64,000 bases of DNA. Origin: Siminovitchia fortis (lineage in GTDB: Bacteria > Bacillota > Bacilli > Bacillales > Bacillaceae_C). The stretch is taken from the NCBI RefSeq assembly GCF_003605365.2, contig NZ_QYTU02000002.1, positions 89,291 to 153,290 on the forward strand, written 5' to 3'. This document shows positions 55,323 to 64,000 of the stretch, piece by piece. The notes beneath the pieces are model-generated. The model saw nothing but the letters and a program-made list of their open reading frames with translations. It made no database searches and had not been told where the DNA came from. The position numbers and the translations under genes are program-made. Position 1 is the stretch's first letter. Each line of letters opens with the position of its first letter.

Positions 55323-56363
55323 TTATTGCACCACGACTGTTTCGTCACCGATCATTTCACCCACTACTTGTAAAACTTTATCGGCGGACGGCAAATAAAA
55401 ATCTTCCAGCACCGGCGAGAACGGTACAGGGCTATGGGGAGCTGTGATCATTTTGATCGGGGCATCCAAATAATCGAACCCTTTATCCGCTACAAGCGCG
55501 GAAATATCCGTTGCAGCGTTACATCTTGGGTTTGCTTCATCGATGATGATCAAGCGGTTTGTTTTAGCCACCGAATTTAAAATCGTTTCTTCATCCAGCG
55601 GCGACAAGCTCCGCGGATCAACCACTTCCGTTTCAATTCCTCTTTCTGCAAGCTTTTCTGCCGCTTCCAATGCCGTATGGACCTGTTTTCCAATGGCCAC
55701 AATCGTGAGGTCTTTTCCTTCACGTTTAATATCCGCCTTCCCAAGCGGGATGGTGAAGAATTCTTCTTCCACCTCGCCCTTCATATTGTAGAGGGTTTTA
55801 TCTTCAAAGAAGATGACGGGATCATCATCGAAAATGGAGGCCAGCAGGAGTCCCTTGGCATCTCTCGGGGTTGAAGGGACGACTACTTTTAATCCTGGTA
55901 TATGGGTGAAAAGGGCATACAGGCTTTGCGAATGCTGCGCAGCGGCCCTGAACCCGGCTCCATACATCGTCCGGATGGTGAGCGGAACTTTCGCCTTCCC
56001 GCCAAACATATACCGGAGTTTGGCTCCCTGGTTCATCACTTCATCCAGACAGCTTCCGATAAAATCATTGAACATCAGCTCCGCGATCGGACGAAGCCCG
56101 GTAGCCGCCGCTGTCACAGAGGCTCCGACATATCCTGCCTCGGCAATTGGAGTATCCAGAACCCGGTTTCTTCCGAATTCAGCGACAAGCCCTTTCGTTA
56201 CACCCATTACTCCGCCCCAGGCATCTTCATCCTGCAAGTGATCGACCTCCGCCCCTCCTGCTACGTCTTCTCCCATCAAAATAACTGTTTCATCCCGTCT
56301 CATCGCCAGTTTCATTGCTTCATTAATAGCTTCTGAGTATGATATCGTTCTTGTCATCGCCAT
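55323..56363 (-). CDS. acoB: Acetoin dehydrogenase E1 beta subunit
   Basis: A 346-residue E1 beta chain (VILMGEDVAGGAEVDHLQDE, VLDTPIAEAGYVGASVTAAATG, RTMYGAGFRAAAQHSQSLY, IDEANPRCNAATDISALVADKG). Pairs with acoA to cleave acetoin with thiamine diphosphate. The GGAGG site lies just before two close ATGs (56363 and 56357), so the exact start may be the second. 15 nt separate it from acoA. Confidence 0.93.
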   Translation of the reverse strand: MAMTRTISYSEAINEAMKLAMRRDETVILMGEDVAGGAEVDHLQDEDAWGGVMGVTKGLVAEFGRNRVLDTPIAEAGYVGASVTAAATGLRPIAELMFNDFIGSCLDEVMNQGAKLRYMFGGKAKVPLTIRTMYGAGFRAAAQHSQSLYALFTHIPGLKVVVPSTPRDAKGLLLASIFDDDPVIFFEDKTLYNMKGEVEEEFFTIPLGKADIKREGKDLTIVAIGKQVHTALEAAEKLAERGIETEVVDPRSLSPLDEETILNSVAKTNRLIIIDEANPRCNAATDISALVADKGFDYLDAPIKMITAPHSPVPFSPVLEDFYLPSADKVLQVVGEMIGDETVVVQ

Positions 56364-56378
56364 TTCGCCTCCATCCTT

Positions 56379-57365
56379 TTAATAAGAAACATAAACATCT
56401 TTCAGAAGATCTTCTTTTGACGGAAAAGGGCTCTCTTCGGAAAACTTGACTGCTTTTTCCACAGCTTCTTTCACTTGATTGTCAATTTGATCCAACTCAT
56501 CTTTGCTGACCAGCCGGTTGGTTAACATGTATTCCCGGAACAATGCAATGGCATCCAATTCATTCAAATGCTTATCTTTATCTTCAGAAGTTTTATATGT
56601 CTGTGCGTCCCCTTCAAAGTGCCCGTAATTCCGGTAGGTGACACATTCAATCAATGTAGGCCCTTCCCCATTTCTCGCGCGTTTGACCGCACGTTCCGCC
56701 GCTGCATAAACAGCCATGACATCTTTGCCGTCCACTTTTTCCCCCGGAATATTATAGGCAGCGGCCCTATCTGCTATGTTCGTACAGCTGGAGGCATAAT
56801 GAAAAGGTGTCGCCTCGGCATAGCCATTATTTTCCGCAACAAATATGACAGGAAGGTTCCAGATGGCAGCCATATTGATTCCTTCATGGAACGTTCCGTG
56901 GTTATTGGCACCATCGCCGAAAAAGCAGACAGCCACAGCATCAGAGTTCAGCGTCTTTGCCGTCAAGGCAGCACCGACTGCCAATGGAAAACCGCCGCCA
57001 ACAATCCCGTTTGCGCCGAGCATTCCTTTTTCCACATCCGCAATATGCATGGAGCCGCCTTTTCCTTTGCATAAGCCGGTCACTTTTCCATAAATCTCAG
57101 CCATCATCCCATCCAAGTCACAGCCTTTGGCGATGCAATGTCCGTGTCCCCTGTGGGTGCTCGTGATGCTGTCCTTATCATCCAAATGGGCACATACTCC
57201 GACTGCCACCGCTTCCTGGCCCGCGTATAGGTGCACAAATCCCGGAAGTACCCCTGTTTGGAAAATCTCATGGACCTTGTCTTCAAATTGACGGATTTCA
57301 CACATCTTTTCATACATCCATTTGGCTTTTTTCTCCGTTAAGCTGACTGTTGCTGAAAGCGTCAT
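56379..57365 (-). CDS. acoA: Acetoin dehydrogenase E1 alpha subunit
   Basis: A 328-residue E1 alpha chain. HLYAGQEAVAVGVCAHL, THRGHGHCIAKGCD, KGKGGSMHIAD and the thiamine diphosphate motif GDGANNHGTFHEGINMA are typical of AcoA rather than PdhA. ATG at 57365 follows GGAGGAGAGGGA. It is the first gene of the operon and is directly preceded by a sigma-54 promoter. The activator AcoR is encoded upstream. Confidence 0.95.
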   Translation of the reverse strand: MTLSATVSLTEKKAKWMYEKMCEIRQFEDKVHEIFQTGVLPGFVHLYAGQEAVAVGVCAHLDDKDSITSTHRGHGHCIAKGCDLDGMMAEIYGKVTGLCKGKGGSMHIADVEKGMLGANGIVGGGFPLAVGAALTAKTLNSDAVAVCFFGDGANNHGTFHEGINMAAIWNLPVIFVAENNGYAEATPFHYASSCTNIADRAAAYNIPGEKVDGKDVMAVYAAAERAVKRARNGEGPTLIECVTYRNYGHFEGDAQTYKTSEDKDKHLNELDAIALFREYMLTNRLVSKDELDQIDNQVKEAVEKAVKFSEESPFPSKEDLLKDVYVSY

Positions 57366-57405
57366 TCCCTCTCCTCCTATTCGTTTTTTACACATTATAA
57401 AATAG

Positions 57406-57422
57406 TGCAAATTGTGTGCCAA
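57406..57422 (-). promoter_or_regulatory. Sigma-54 (SigL) -24/-12 promoter of acoABC
   Basis: Minus strand TTGGCACACAATTTGCA is a full match to the -24/-12 consensus, with 10 nt between the GG and GC elements. It lies about 40 nt before the acoA start, as expected for an AcoR-dependent operon. Confidence 0.95.
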
Positions 57423-57465
57423 TTTAGGTTATACTTTCATAAAAGCGGATAAGACTGCGGTTAAA

Positions 57466-57504
57466 CATCAAAATCAGATCCCCAAAAGGCATCTGATTTT
57501 GATG
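57466..57504 (-). terminator. acoR terminator-like hairpin or activator site
   Basis: A perfect 14-bp inverted repeat (CATCAAAATCAGAT with ATCTGATTTTGATG), loop 11 nt, between the acoR stop and the sigma-54 promoter. It could end acoR transcripts; the dyad is also placed where activators bind. Confidence 0.6.
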
Positions 57505-57506
57505 GA

Positions 57507-57537
57507 GAATGGGACGATTTTGGACATCGTCTCATTC
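57507..57537. promoter_or_regulatory. Candidate AcoR upstream activating sequence
   Basis: GAATGGGACGAT and ATCGTCTCATTC form a 12-bp dyad with one G-T mismatch, and a further TGAGAC copy lies next to it. The distance of about 85-130 nt from the -24 element suits an enhancer for a sigma-54 activator. Confidence 0.45.
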
Positions 57538-57557
57538 TGTCTCATATGTTCCCATGA

Positions 57558-59414
57558 TTACAAATGGAATTTCTTTATTTTCCGGTACAGGGTGCTTCGT
57601 GAAATGTTCAGCTTTTCTGCGGCTTTTGTGACATTTCCTTCTGCAGCAAGCAGGGCATCCATCATTTTAGCTTTTTCAATCTGCTCCCTGTATGTCAAGT
57701 CTTCATTTAACGGCAATGCTACCGAATGACTGAGAGGCCTGATATCAGAATGAAGGAGCGTTTTCATTTCTGCCAATGTCGGGGGCATGGTTTCAAATTC
57801 AATCCGGAGCCGGTCAAGAAAATTGTGAAGCTCTCTTATGTTTCCGTGCCACTCGTAAGTTTGCAGGCATTCCAGCAAATCACGGGAAAATGTCACCTGC
57901 CAATTATTTGTGCGGCAATAGTGCCGGACAAAGTATGGGATGTCTTCCATCCTTTCCCTTAAAGGCGGCAACTGGATCGGATAGACAAATATCCTGTAAA
58001 AGAAATCCTCTCTCACATCTCCTTTTGCGGCCAATTCGGCCAAATCCCGGTGAGTGGCGGTAATAATCCTCACATCAACGGGGAACGGTTTTGTGCCGCC
58101 GATTGGAACAACTTCCTTTTCCTCCAGGACTCTCAGCAAGGCCACCTGCATTTCCTGCGGAATTTCGGCTACCTCATCCAAAAATAATGTTCCGCCATTT
58201 GCCTGCTGGAACTTCCCTTTATGGCCTTCACGCTTCGCACCTGTAAAAGCTCCGCCGGCATATCCAAACAATTCGCTGGCGATCAAATCTTTTGGGAGGG
58301 ACCCGCAATTCACGGCTATGAACGGGCCGTGCTTTCTCGTACTGTTCAGATGGATGGAGCGGGCCATGACCTCTTTTCCGGTACCTGTCTCTCCATGTAT
58401 ATGAATGGTGATATTGGATTTGGCTGCCCTTTCGGCCTGAAAAAGAACCTTCCGAAATTTTTTACTTTCGCCGCAAACGCCGCCAAATTGAAAAGCCGGG
58501 TTGACGGGAAACCTTTTTGCCATATTGGTGGATTCAGTTTTTTTCAATGATATTTTAAACCCGATCACATCATTTCGGGTTCGGGAATAGACAGGCTGCT
58601 TCTCCAAAACTGTGCAGCCTTCATTCAAGACATCCGATAAATACGCCGCATTCAGATTTGAAAGTTCATTTTTCAAATGATTGCTTGCCCAAATGATTTT
58701 TTCTTTCTCATTGCAAACAAGTGAAAGTGGATCTTGGGGGTTAATGAAGGAGGCATATTGCATCAGCTCAAGTTCTTTATCCTTTGCTATATTGATCAGC
58801 TTTTGCTCAATTGCGTAAGCCGCGGATACAACAGACGGCAGCATATGTTCGTGAACGCCATATTCCAATGGGTATGAAATGTTCAATACGCCTTCCATTT
58901 GCCCATTTTCACTGAGGATTGGCGAAGCAGCGCATCCCCATGAATGGGACGCGACTGCATAGTGCTCCGCCCCAATAACGGCGATCGGCTCCTTTGTCCT
59001 AAGCGCTGTTCCTACAGCGTTCGTTCCAACCTCTTTTTCCGTCCATTTTACTCCCTCAATAAAATTGATGGCCCCTGCCTTTTCCAATGCCATTGGGTCT
59101 CCGTCCATATAGAGGACATATCCATCAGAGTCAACAAGCAAGAACAAGGATTTCATCTGGCCAAAAAACTTTTGCAGCTTCCTTATGAATGGGAGGGCCG
59201 CATTCAATAATTGGCTGCTGGCATTTTTCCGCCGGAGAAATTGGTTTTCTTGTAGTAACTCATTCCCTTTGCCATTATACGGATTGACTCCGTCCTGACG
59301 ACAAATATACCAAGACTCAGAGATTCTTTTATTGATCCTGCTTTTATCCAGAACACCTTCCTGAACAAACCGGCTCCATACAGAGTTCTTCAGAGAGTCC
59401 TGCACCTCCAGCAC
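57558..59414 (-). CDS. acoR: Sigma-54-dependent activator AcoR
   Basis: A 618-residue activator of the acetoin operon. The N-terminal GAF-type sensory region (TEKEVGTNAVGTALR, GAEHYAVASHSWGCAASPI) is followed by an AAA+ domain with Walker A GETGTGKE and the sigma-54 contact loop GAFTGA, Walker B LFLDEVAEIP, and a C-terminal Fis-type helix-turn-helix (NVTKAAEKLNISRSTLYRKI). It lies upstream of acoABC on the same strand. Starts at GTG 59414 after GGCGGGG. Signal is probably acetoin, by family. Confidence 0.93.
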   Translation of the reverse strand: MLEVQDSLKNSVWSRFVQEGVLDKSRINKRISESWYICRQDGVNPYNGKGNELLQENQFLRRKNASSQLLNAALPFIRKLQKFFGQMKSLFLLVDSDGYVLYMDGDPMALEKAGAINFIEGVKWTEKEVGTNAVGTALRTKEPIAVIGAEHYAVASHSWGCAASPILSENGQMEGVLNISYPLEYGVHEHMLPSVVSAAYAIEQKLINIAKDKELELMQYASFINPQDPLSLVCNEKEKIIWASNHLKNELSNLNAAYLSDVLNEGCTVLEKQPVYSRTRNDVIGFKISLKKTESTNMAKRFPVNPAFQFGGVCGESKKFRKVLFQAERAAKSNITIHIHGETGTGKEVMARSIHLNSTRKHGPFIAVNCGSLPKDLIASELFGYAGGAFTGAKREGHKGKFQQANGGTLFLDEVAEIPQEMQVALLRVLEEKEVVPIGGTKPFPVDVRIITATHRDLAELAAKGDVREDFFYRIFVYPIQLPPLRERMEDIPYFVRHYCRTNNWQVTFSRDLLECLQTYEWHGNIRELHNFLDRLRIEFETMPPTLAEMKTLLHSDIRPLSHSVALPLNEDLTYREQIEKAKMMDALLAAEGNVTKAAEKLNISRSTLYRKIKKFHL

Positions 59415-59534
59415 TCGTTACACCCCGCCTTTCATCATTTTCTTCCATTAAGAAAGATTTCGCTGCCGATGCCGGATATCCTGTTAATTTTTTCAAAAAA
59501 TTATCTTTCACTTATAGTAATTTCTCTACAAAAT

Positions 59535-59581
59535 AAGCAATAGCTCTTCTTGCTTTAGCCCAGCGCGAAGAGCTATTGCTT
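59535..59581 (-). terminator. Terminator at the end of the BREX operon
   Basis: A perfect 15-bp inverted repeat (AAGCAATAGCTCTTC with GAAGAGCTATTGCTT) 55 nt after the pglZ stop, followed by ATTTTG on the minus strand. It marks pglZ as the last gene. Confidence 0.75.
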
Positions 59582-59587
59582 GTATCG

Positions 59588-59635
59588 AGCAGCGCTCATT
59601 AGCTGGCAGAGCCAATGACCGGTTTTCAGCGCTGG
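59588..59635. repeat. Possible single 52-bp-family unit
   Basis: TTAGCTGGCAGAGCCAATGA followed by CCGGTTTTCAG resembles one unit of the arrays at 12824 and 36251 (GGCT...GAGCCAATGACC), flanked by CAGCGCT and AGCGCTGG. Too short to be certain. Confidence 0.35.
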
Positions 59636-62200
59636 TTAAAAGAGACCGTCGCTTGTATAGGCAATATCTATCGTAAAAGGATATCTGTCATACACGTTTC
59701 CGGCTTTTTCTTCTTCGTCTTCCAGAATAAGATAATATGTCTTGCCTTTATCGTAGGCTTCTGATTTGAAAACAAACTTTTCACGATATGTCCGCTCAAC
59801 AGCTTGTGAGGACTCACTGTCTGCAATGATTCTGTTCTCATTCGATACACGGTTGCCTTCTTCATCCGTAAAATACAGCTTTAAACGCAGCGGCAGTTTC
59901 TTCTCTTCGACTTTTTCCATTTGAAAAAATTCCAAAAACGTCATCATGTTCGTAATTTTCCGCGTGGGCGTTGTCAGTTTTACATCCACTTTCTTCACTG
60001 TATTCCGTGATGATTTGCTGCGATCATTCTTAAATGTAATCACAGGAACCACAATTTCTTGAAGCATGGCGCCGCCATGTACGTAATTCGCACCCGCCCC
60101 CTGAATCGCGAACCGGTGAATCCCTTTTGGAATGATGGCAAATCGTCCCCCAGGGTGATCCAAAATGTAGTCCATCGCAAACGTCCATGTTCCTTCAACT
60201 ACTTCTTTATTCTTCATTATGGAAAATCTTCGGCTCAGTAGTTCAGCACCCTCCGGTTTGCGCAAAAGCTTTTGGCTCATTTGGAGAGAATCCCGCTGGT
60301 AGATGAATCCGTGATCGGATGTAATCAGGATATTGGATGCACTGAGATTGTTGACAAGCTGGTTGACCAGAAGACGGATATCATCAATCGCTTCGTCTAC
60401 AGCATGGAATACTTCCCCCTCGGTTGCCGCATGATCTCCTCTCGCATCAATGACATTATGATAAATATAGATAACCTTTTTCCCTTGAAATGTTTCCCGC
60501 AAAGCCGACCGGCTCATGTTGTTGACTTCGTTATATTGAATGGCTATGGAATCAGGCAAATTTCCCTGAAGGATGGCATTACGGTTTGTGATGCCGGCTG
60601 AATCGGTGCCATCGAGCAAAAATTTGCTGCCGCCAGAGTACTCCATCTGTTCATATGGCAGCAACGAAGCCATACCAAGTGCAGTATAGGATGGTATCAC
60701 ACTTTGGATCGATGTGATTTCCGCTGCCGCCTTCCGCTGATTGTTAAGTATATCCGCCAATTCTTTTGCCGCCTCATATCGCAAGGCATCCGATATGATC
60801 ACAAATACCCGTTCATCATTTGTCTGGTATCCGTGCACCCAGTCACGGTAAAATTCTTTCTGCTGCAAAATGCCATCTATCGGCCAAACCATGTCGTGGT
60901 CACGTTCCAAACTGCCGGACCATTTTAATGCCAGTTCTTCCATGAAGTGATGTACATAGATGTTTTCAATTTTATCTCGCAGCTGATGCAGTCTTTCTTT
61001 TTCTTCCGCCTGGTCATAAGCTGCATAGAATTTCCGATAGGCGGTATCGATAACATAGTATTGTTCTGTATAAGCCTGGAACATCTGGGCGGCTGGTTGT
61101 TCCGGAATAAAATAATCCCATTTTTCCATATAGTTCAATAGCTTCGCAGCATGCAGGACCGCCCCGTACTCATAGCGGTATTCGGGATACCAATGGAGCT
61201 TGCGCCTTTTTGCAATGATGTCAAAGTATTGTTCAAAGTGGTTGATGCCGCTTGTCAATTGTTCTGCCAAATAGCGAATAATTTTTTCGTCGTAGACGGA
61301 AAAAGCATCCAGATGGATTATGTCCTCTATATCCAATTGATCTGCGTAATGGTTTGCCCTGACAACGTCGGAAATTTCATCTGATAAAAGGTTAAATACA
61401 TGGCGGCCCAAGCGATGATTCATCCATTGATCCATGAATACGATGATATTTGCAGGCCTTCTGCTCACATATTTCTGCCATGTTTCAGGAATTTCCATAT
61501 CAGGGTTTTGTTCAGAAAGATATGTAAGCATAAAGAAGATGAGGAGCTCCCGAATCGAACGATCAGGCAATGTATAGCCGTAGTATTTTTCAACAAGCCA
61601 CCAGAATTTCTCCTCGTCACCATATTTCCGGATACGGTCCCGGGCTGATTCATCATTGTCTTTATACTTGCTGAACAGTCTCCTGAGAATATCGTCAAGT
61701 GTGTTGGTTGGGCTTTTGCATAATACGGCCAATACCGTCAGGTCGATTGTTTCTTCTGTGTAAAATTCCACTTGGTACTTTTGGAATGATTGGAAACGCG
61801 CTCTGCTGTTGAAGAATTCCTTATATGACTTAAATGTCTCCCTTAATCCGTCATCGTTGATCCCAAGTTCCCTCATGATGACGGTGATTTTATCGGTGGC
61901 AAATTCATGGCCGATTTTATAAAGATCATAGAGCCAGTCTTCGCGGGGAACCGGCTTCGGCATGTTGGCATAAAGGAGAAAATGGGATTTTGTATCTTTT
62001 TTCTCCAGCTCATATTTTGTTGCGAATAGATTATGGTCGGTCACTTTCCAGATGCGTACATTTTCCAGTTTAATCTCATCGACATCTTCGATAAATTCCC
62101 CTTCTTCGTCATACCAAAAAACGATATGCCGTTTGCGACCATTTGTTAATTCTTTCTGATAGATGTCATTCAATACGCGATGTATTTCTCTAAGATTCAT
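59636..62200 (-). CDS. pglZ: BREX type 1 PglZ phosphatase-like protein
   Basis: An 854-residue protein of the BREX-1 PglZ (type A) family, an alkaline-phosphatase-fold protein required for phage defence; its biochemical role is still unclear. The metal-site segments are FVIISDALRYEAA (Asp471) and LITSDHGFIY (Asp629, His630), both intact. N-terminal region WYDEEGEFIEDVD is typical. It follows pglX by 63 nt on the same strand. In the standard order brxL would be next; instead a terminator and acoR follow. Confidence 0.93.
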   Translation of the reverse strand: MNLREIHRVLNDIYQKELTNGRKRHIVFWYDEEGEFIEDVDEIKLENVRIWKVTDHNLFATKYELEKKDTKSHFLLYANMPKPVPREDWLYDLYKIGHEFATDKITVIMRELGINDDGLRETFKSYKEFFNSRARFQSFQKYQVEFYTEETIDLTVLAVLCKSPTNTLDDILRRLFSKYKDNDESARDRIRKYGDEEKFWWLVEKYYGYTLPDRSIRELLIFFMLTYLSEQNPDMEIPETWQKYVSRRPANIIVFMDQWMNHRLGRHVFNLLSDEISDVVRANHYADQLDIEDIIHLDAFSVYDEKIIRYLAEQLTSGINHFEQYFDIIAKRRKLHWYPEYRYEYGAVLHAAKLLNYMEKWDYFIPEQPAAQMFQAYTEQYYVIDTAYRKFYAAYDQAEEKERLHQLRDKIENIYVHHFMEELALKWSGSLERDHDMVWPIDGILQQKEFYRDWVHGYQTNDERVFVIISDALRYEAAKELADILNNQRKAAAEITSIQSVIPSYTALGMASLLPYEQMEYSGGSKFLLDGTDSAGITNRNAILQGNLPDSIAIQYNEVNNMSRSALRETFQGKKVIYIYHNVIDARGDHAATEGEVFHAVDEAIDDIRLLVNQLVNNLSASNILITSDHGFIYQRDSLQMSQKLLRKPEGAELLSRRFSIMKNKEVVEGTWTFAMDYILDHPGGRFAIIPKGIHRFAIQGAGANYVHGGAMLQEIVVPVITFKNDRSKSSRNTVKKVDVKLTTPTRKITNMMTFLEFFQMEKVEEKKLPLRLKLYFTDEEGNRVSNENRIIADSESSQAVERTYREKFVFKSEAYDKGKTYYLILEDEEEKAGNVYDRYPFTIDIAYTSDGLF

Positions 62201-62263
62201 CTTACACCACTATCCTTTATGTAAACGGGGCGGGAGTGACTGGTCCCCCGCCCGTATCATTGT

Positions 62264-63985
62264 TTATATTTTTGCCAAGACGTTTCCTTTCAGCGGCTTT
62301 TTGCCTTCTCCCTGCGGGATTTCGATGTTTTGGAATTTGGCATAGTTCACTTTCACGCCGTCATCCAGGTCAAGGTCCGGTTTCTGGTTGGCTACATGGG
62401 CAATGATCTGATCGTAGCTTTGGCATTCCAGCAGCTGTTTCTGCAGTTTTTCTTTGTTTTTTCTTGCTCGTGTTTTTTCCTGCTTGGACACGTCAGACTC
62501 CAGGAGTATGTCCATCCGCTCGATTTCTTCTTCATATTTCCGCTGCTGGGCGTGCAGATAGTCTGTCCGCACCCGTGCTGCCAAGCCCGGTTCATAGCGG
62601 TGAAGATAAACGAGCGCTTTGAATCCGTCCTGCTTTCCGCTGTCAAAGAGCCAGTAGATCGGCCGTTTTTGGTAAATTTGCAAATGGTCTTTATAAAATT
62701 CTTTCAGGAAATAACGCCGGATCCGCTGGCGGGATGTTTCATTCGCTCTCCTTGTGAGCGTATCCGCGATGAAATCGAGGTTATCCTCCAAATGTTCATC
62801 ACCAAAAACAATTTTCAAAATATCGACAAACCGCGAAACAATATCATCCTCGAAATACATTTCATCGGCAATCGGAATGACATTATCCGCATCAGGTACA
62901 AAAGTCTCATACCGACCCAAATCAAACTCACCCCCTGCAAACACAAGCCCTTCCTCATCCAGCGAATAACGCCCGAACATCAAACCGACGGCATAAGAAA
63001 GAAACGACTTCACATCCCGGAGCACATCCGCCCGCCGGACCGTCACATCCTTATCCTCCACCCCAGGCGTCAACTCATCCTCCAACCCATACAACCCGAT
63101 AAAAATGCGATTCAACTCTTCCTCATTCGCCTTCAGCGTCTGAAAGCGTCGTTCAGCCTCTGCTTGCCAATTAGCAAAAGCCTCCGCAATCCGGGAGGCC
63201 GCCTGCCTAAACTCAACAAGCGGATGAACCTTAAAATCCCAGGAAGTCTCGAAAGAATCCCAGTCGGCTTTAGAAATTTCCAAACAGGCTTCAACCAGTT
63301 TTACTATGCTTTTGTCTTTCTTTTCAGTGTATATAAAAGGAAGAGATTCAACATTGCCAACCTGCAAATTCAATGTAGGGTTTATACTTTTTAGAAAGTA
63401 GTACGATACAACAGAATTTAAAAATCCCATAACATAATATTCAATATCGGAGTTAGATTTAAATGAGGGGCTCCCAGAATCGAACAACACATTGGTTGGT
63501 AAATAGCGAATGCTAATCCCTCTTGATGTAACTTTTGACCAAGAAATAACACCTTTAAAATACATTGATCTTCCCTGAAAGCCTGAATTCTCAGCACTTT
63601 TTATTTCTTTACCATCTTTCTCCCAATTTATTACCCAGTCAAGATTACCATACCATTTTCTAAACTCGCCTCCCTTATGATAGGGAACCCATTTGTAGTT
63701 AACAGAGTTAATATCAAACATTATTTTCTTTAGACATACTTCGAACCAATTCCTTATAAATTCTTCATTATTTCCTGTTTTAACCTCTTCGGATGCCTTT
63801 CCGTATTTCAATAACTTTTTGCTTTGAAAAAGTTTAATAGTTTTCTCGCTGAGCCAATACGCAATTGGAAAACCTGGGATTTCTAATAAACCTTCTTGAG
63901 CAAGGTAATATTGACGATTCTTATTAAAAAAACGGACCGCCTTTTCATTCGCACCATTTATATCATCTAAACGTATAAACCCAAA
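62264..63985 (-). CDS. pglX: BREX type 1 PglX adenine methyltransferase, C-terminal part
   Basis: The last 573 codons of pglX, the DNA m6A methyltransferase that marks self DNA in BREX. Seen are the target-recognition region (KTGNNEEFIRNWFEV, FKGVISWSKVTSRGISIRYLP, VGNVESLPFIY) and a helical C-terminus with charged coiled coil. The catalytic NPPY domain would lie outside the window. Reading back, the frame is closed by TAA at 63986-63988; a neighbouring frame then reads YFRNLGLY, which would join RLDDING if one base were added. That suggests a frameshift near 63975. Confidence 0.85.
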   Translation of the reverse strand, partial: FGFIRLDDINGANEKAVRFFNKNRQYYLAQEGLLEIPGFPIAYWLSEKTIKLFQSKKLLKYGKASEEVKTGNNEEFIRNWFEVCLKKIMFDINSVNYKWVPYHKGGEFRKWYGNLDWVINWEKDGKEIKSAENSGFQGRSMYFKGVISWSKVTSRGISIRYLPTNVLFDSGSPSFKSNSDIEYYVMGFLNSVVSYYFLKSINPTLNLQVGNVESLPFIYTEKKDKSIVKLVEACLEISKADWDSFETSWDFKVHPLVEFRQAASRIAEAFANWQAEAERRFQTLKANEEELNRIFIGLYGLEDELTPGVEDKDVTVRRADVLRDVKSFLSYAVGLMFGRYSLDEEGLVFAGGEFDLGRYETFVPDADNVIPIADEMYFEDDIVSRFVDILKIVFGDEHLEDNLDFIADTLTRRANETSRQRIRRYFLKEFYKDHLQIYQKRPIYWLFDSGKQDGFKALVYLHRYEPGLAARVRTDYLHAQQRKYEEEIERMDILLESDVSKQEKTRARKNKEKLQKQLLECQSYDQIIAHVANQKPDLDLDDGVKVNYAKFQNIEIPQGEGKKPLKGNVLAKI

Positions 63986-64000
63986 TTACGAAAGTAAATT

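Noticed and set aside
62330..63394. Long open frame (354 codons) on the plus strand
   Set aside because: It is antisense to pglX, starts without a ribosome binding site and shows no family pattern; it is an echo of the codon bias of pglX.
1..64000. rRNA, tRNA and insertion sequences
   Set aside because: None was recognised by eye; no transposase motif, cloverleaf or rRNA core sequence was found, though a weak tRNA could be missed without software.

Overview
The window is a stretch of a Gram-positive, endospore-forming Bacillaceae chromosome. The evidence is an alpha/beta-type SASP gene behind a SigG-like promoter, spoVR, prkA and yhbH, two YjcZ-type microproteins, Bacillus-type purine-rich ribosome binding sites, frequent TTG/GTG starts, and local gene order like B. 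subtilis (queG-yhbB-trmL-prkA-yhbH; ykaA-pit). I cannot name the species. No rRNA, tRNA, CRISPR array or intact transposase was seen.

Layout. 0-9 kb: a small zinc-ribbon protein, SASP, class II fumarase, a class A penicillin-binding protein, an orphan histidine kinase and DNA topoisomerase III. 9-12.7 kb: the riboflavin operon ribD-E-BA-H behind an FMN riboswitch. 13-17.3 kb: the glyoxylate shunt (isocitrate lyase and malate synthase G) with a small zinc-binding protein between them. 18-24 kb: a dipeptide epimerase, a Tat translocase (tatA, tatC) beside a GMC oxidoreductase and its Tat-signal-bearing partner, a dipeptidase, and an oxidoreductase broken by a stop codon. 24.6-27.4 kb: copper export copZ-copA, with only a truncated, frameshifted remnant of the repressor csoR. 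28-36 kb: spoVR, yhdB-like, a bdbC/thioredoxin pair, an aldo/keto reductase, phosphate transport (ykaA-pit) and a purine permease. 36.7-45.6 kb: an orphan 2-oxoacid dehydrogenase E1 pair, a TrpXYZ-like ABC transporter, and a phenylacetate cluster from which paaC-D-E and other steps are missing. 45.8-53.9 kb: yhbH, prkA, trmL, yhbB, a KGG-repeat stress protein, queG and a B3/B4-domain protein. 54-59.4 kb: acetoin dehydrogenase acoA-B-C with a sigma-54 promoter and activator acoR, but no acoL. 59.6-64 kb: the end of a type 1 BREX phage-defence operon (pglX, pglZ), with no brxL after pglZ and an apparent frameshift in pglX at the window edge.

The most unusual content lies between the genes. Five loci carry a roughly 140-190 nt element that folds as one long imperfect hairpin with compensatory base changes between copies. 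Two of these copies are enlarged by nested modules, and one module also sits alone exactly where paa genes are missing. A second family, tandem 52-bp units, occurs at two loci and possibly a third.

Together the genes describe an aerobic, sporulating heterotroph that uses acetate, acetoin and possibly aromatic carbon, with several decaying accessory modules (paa, csoR, an SDR gene, perhaps BREX).
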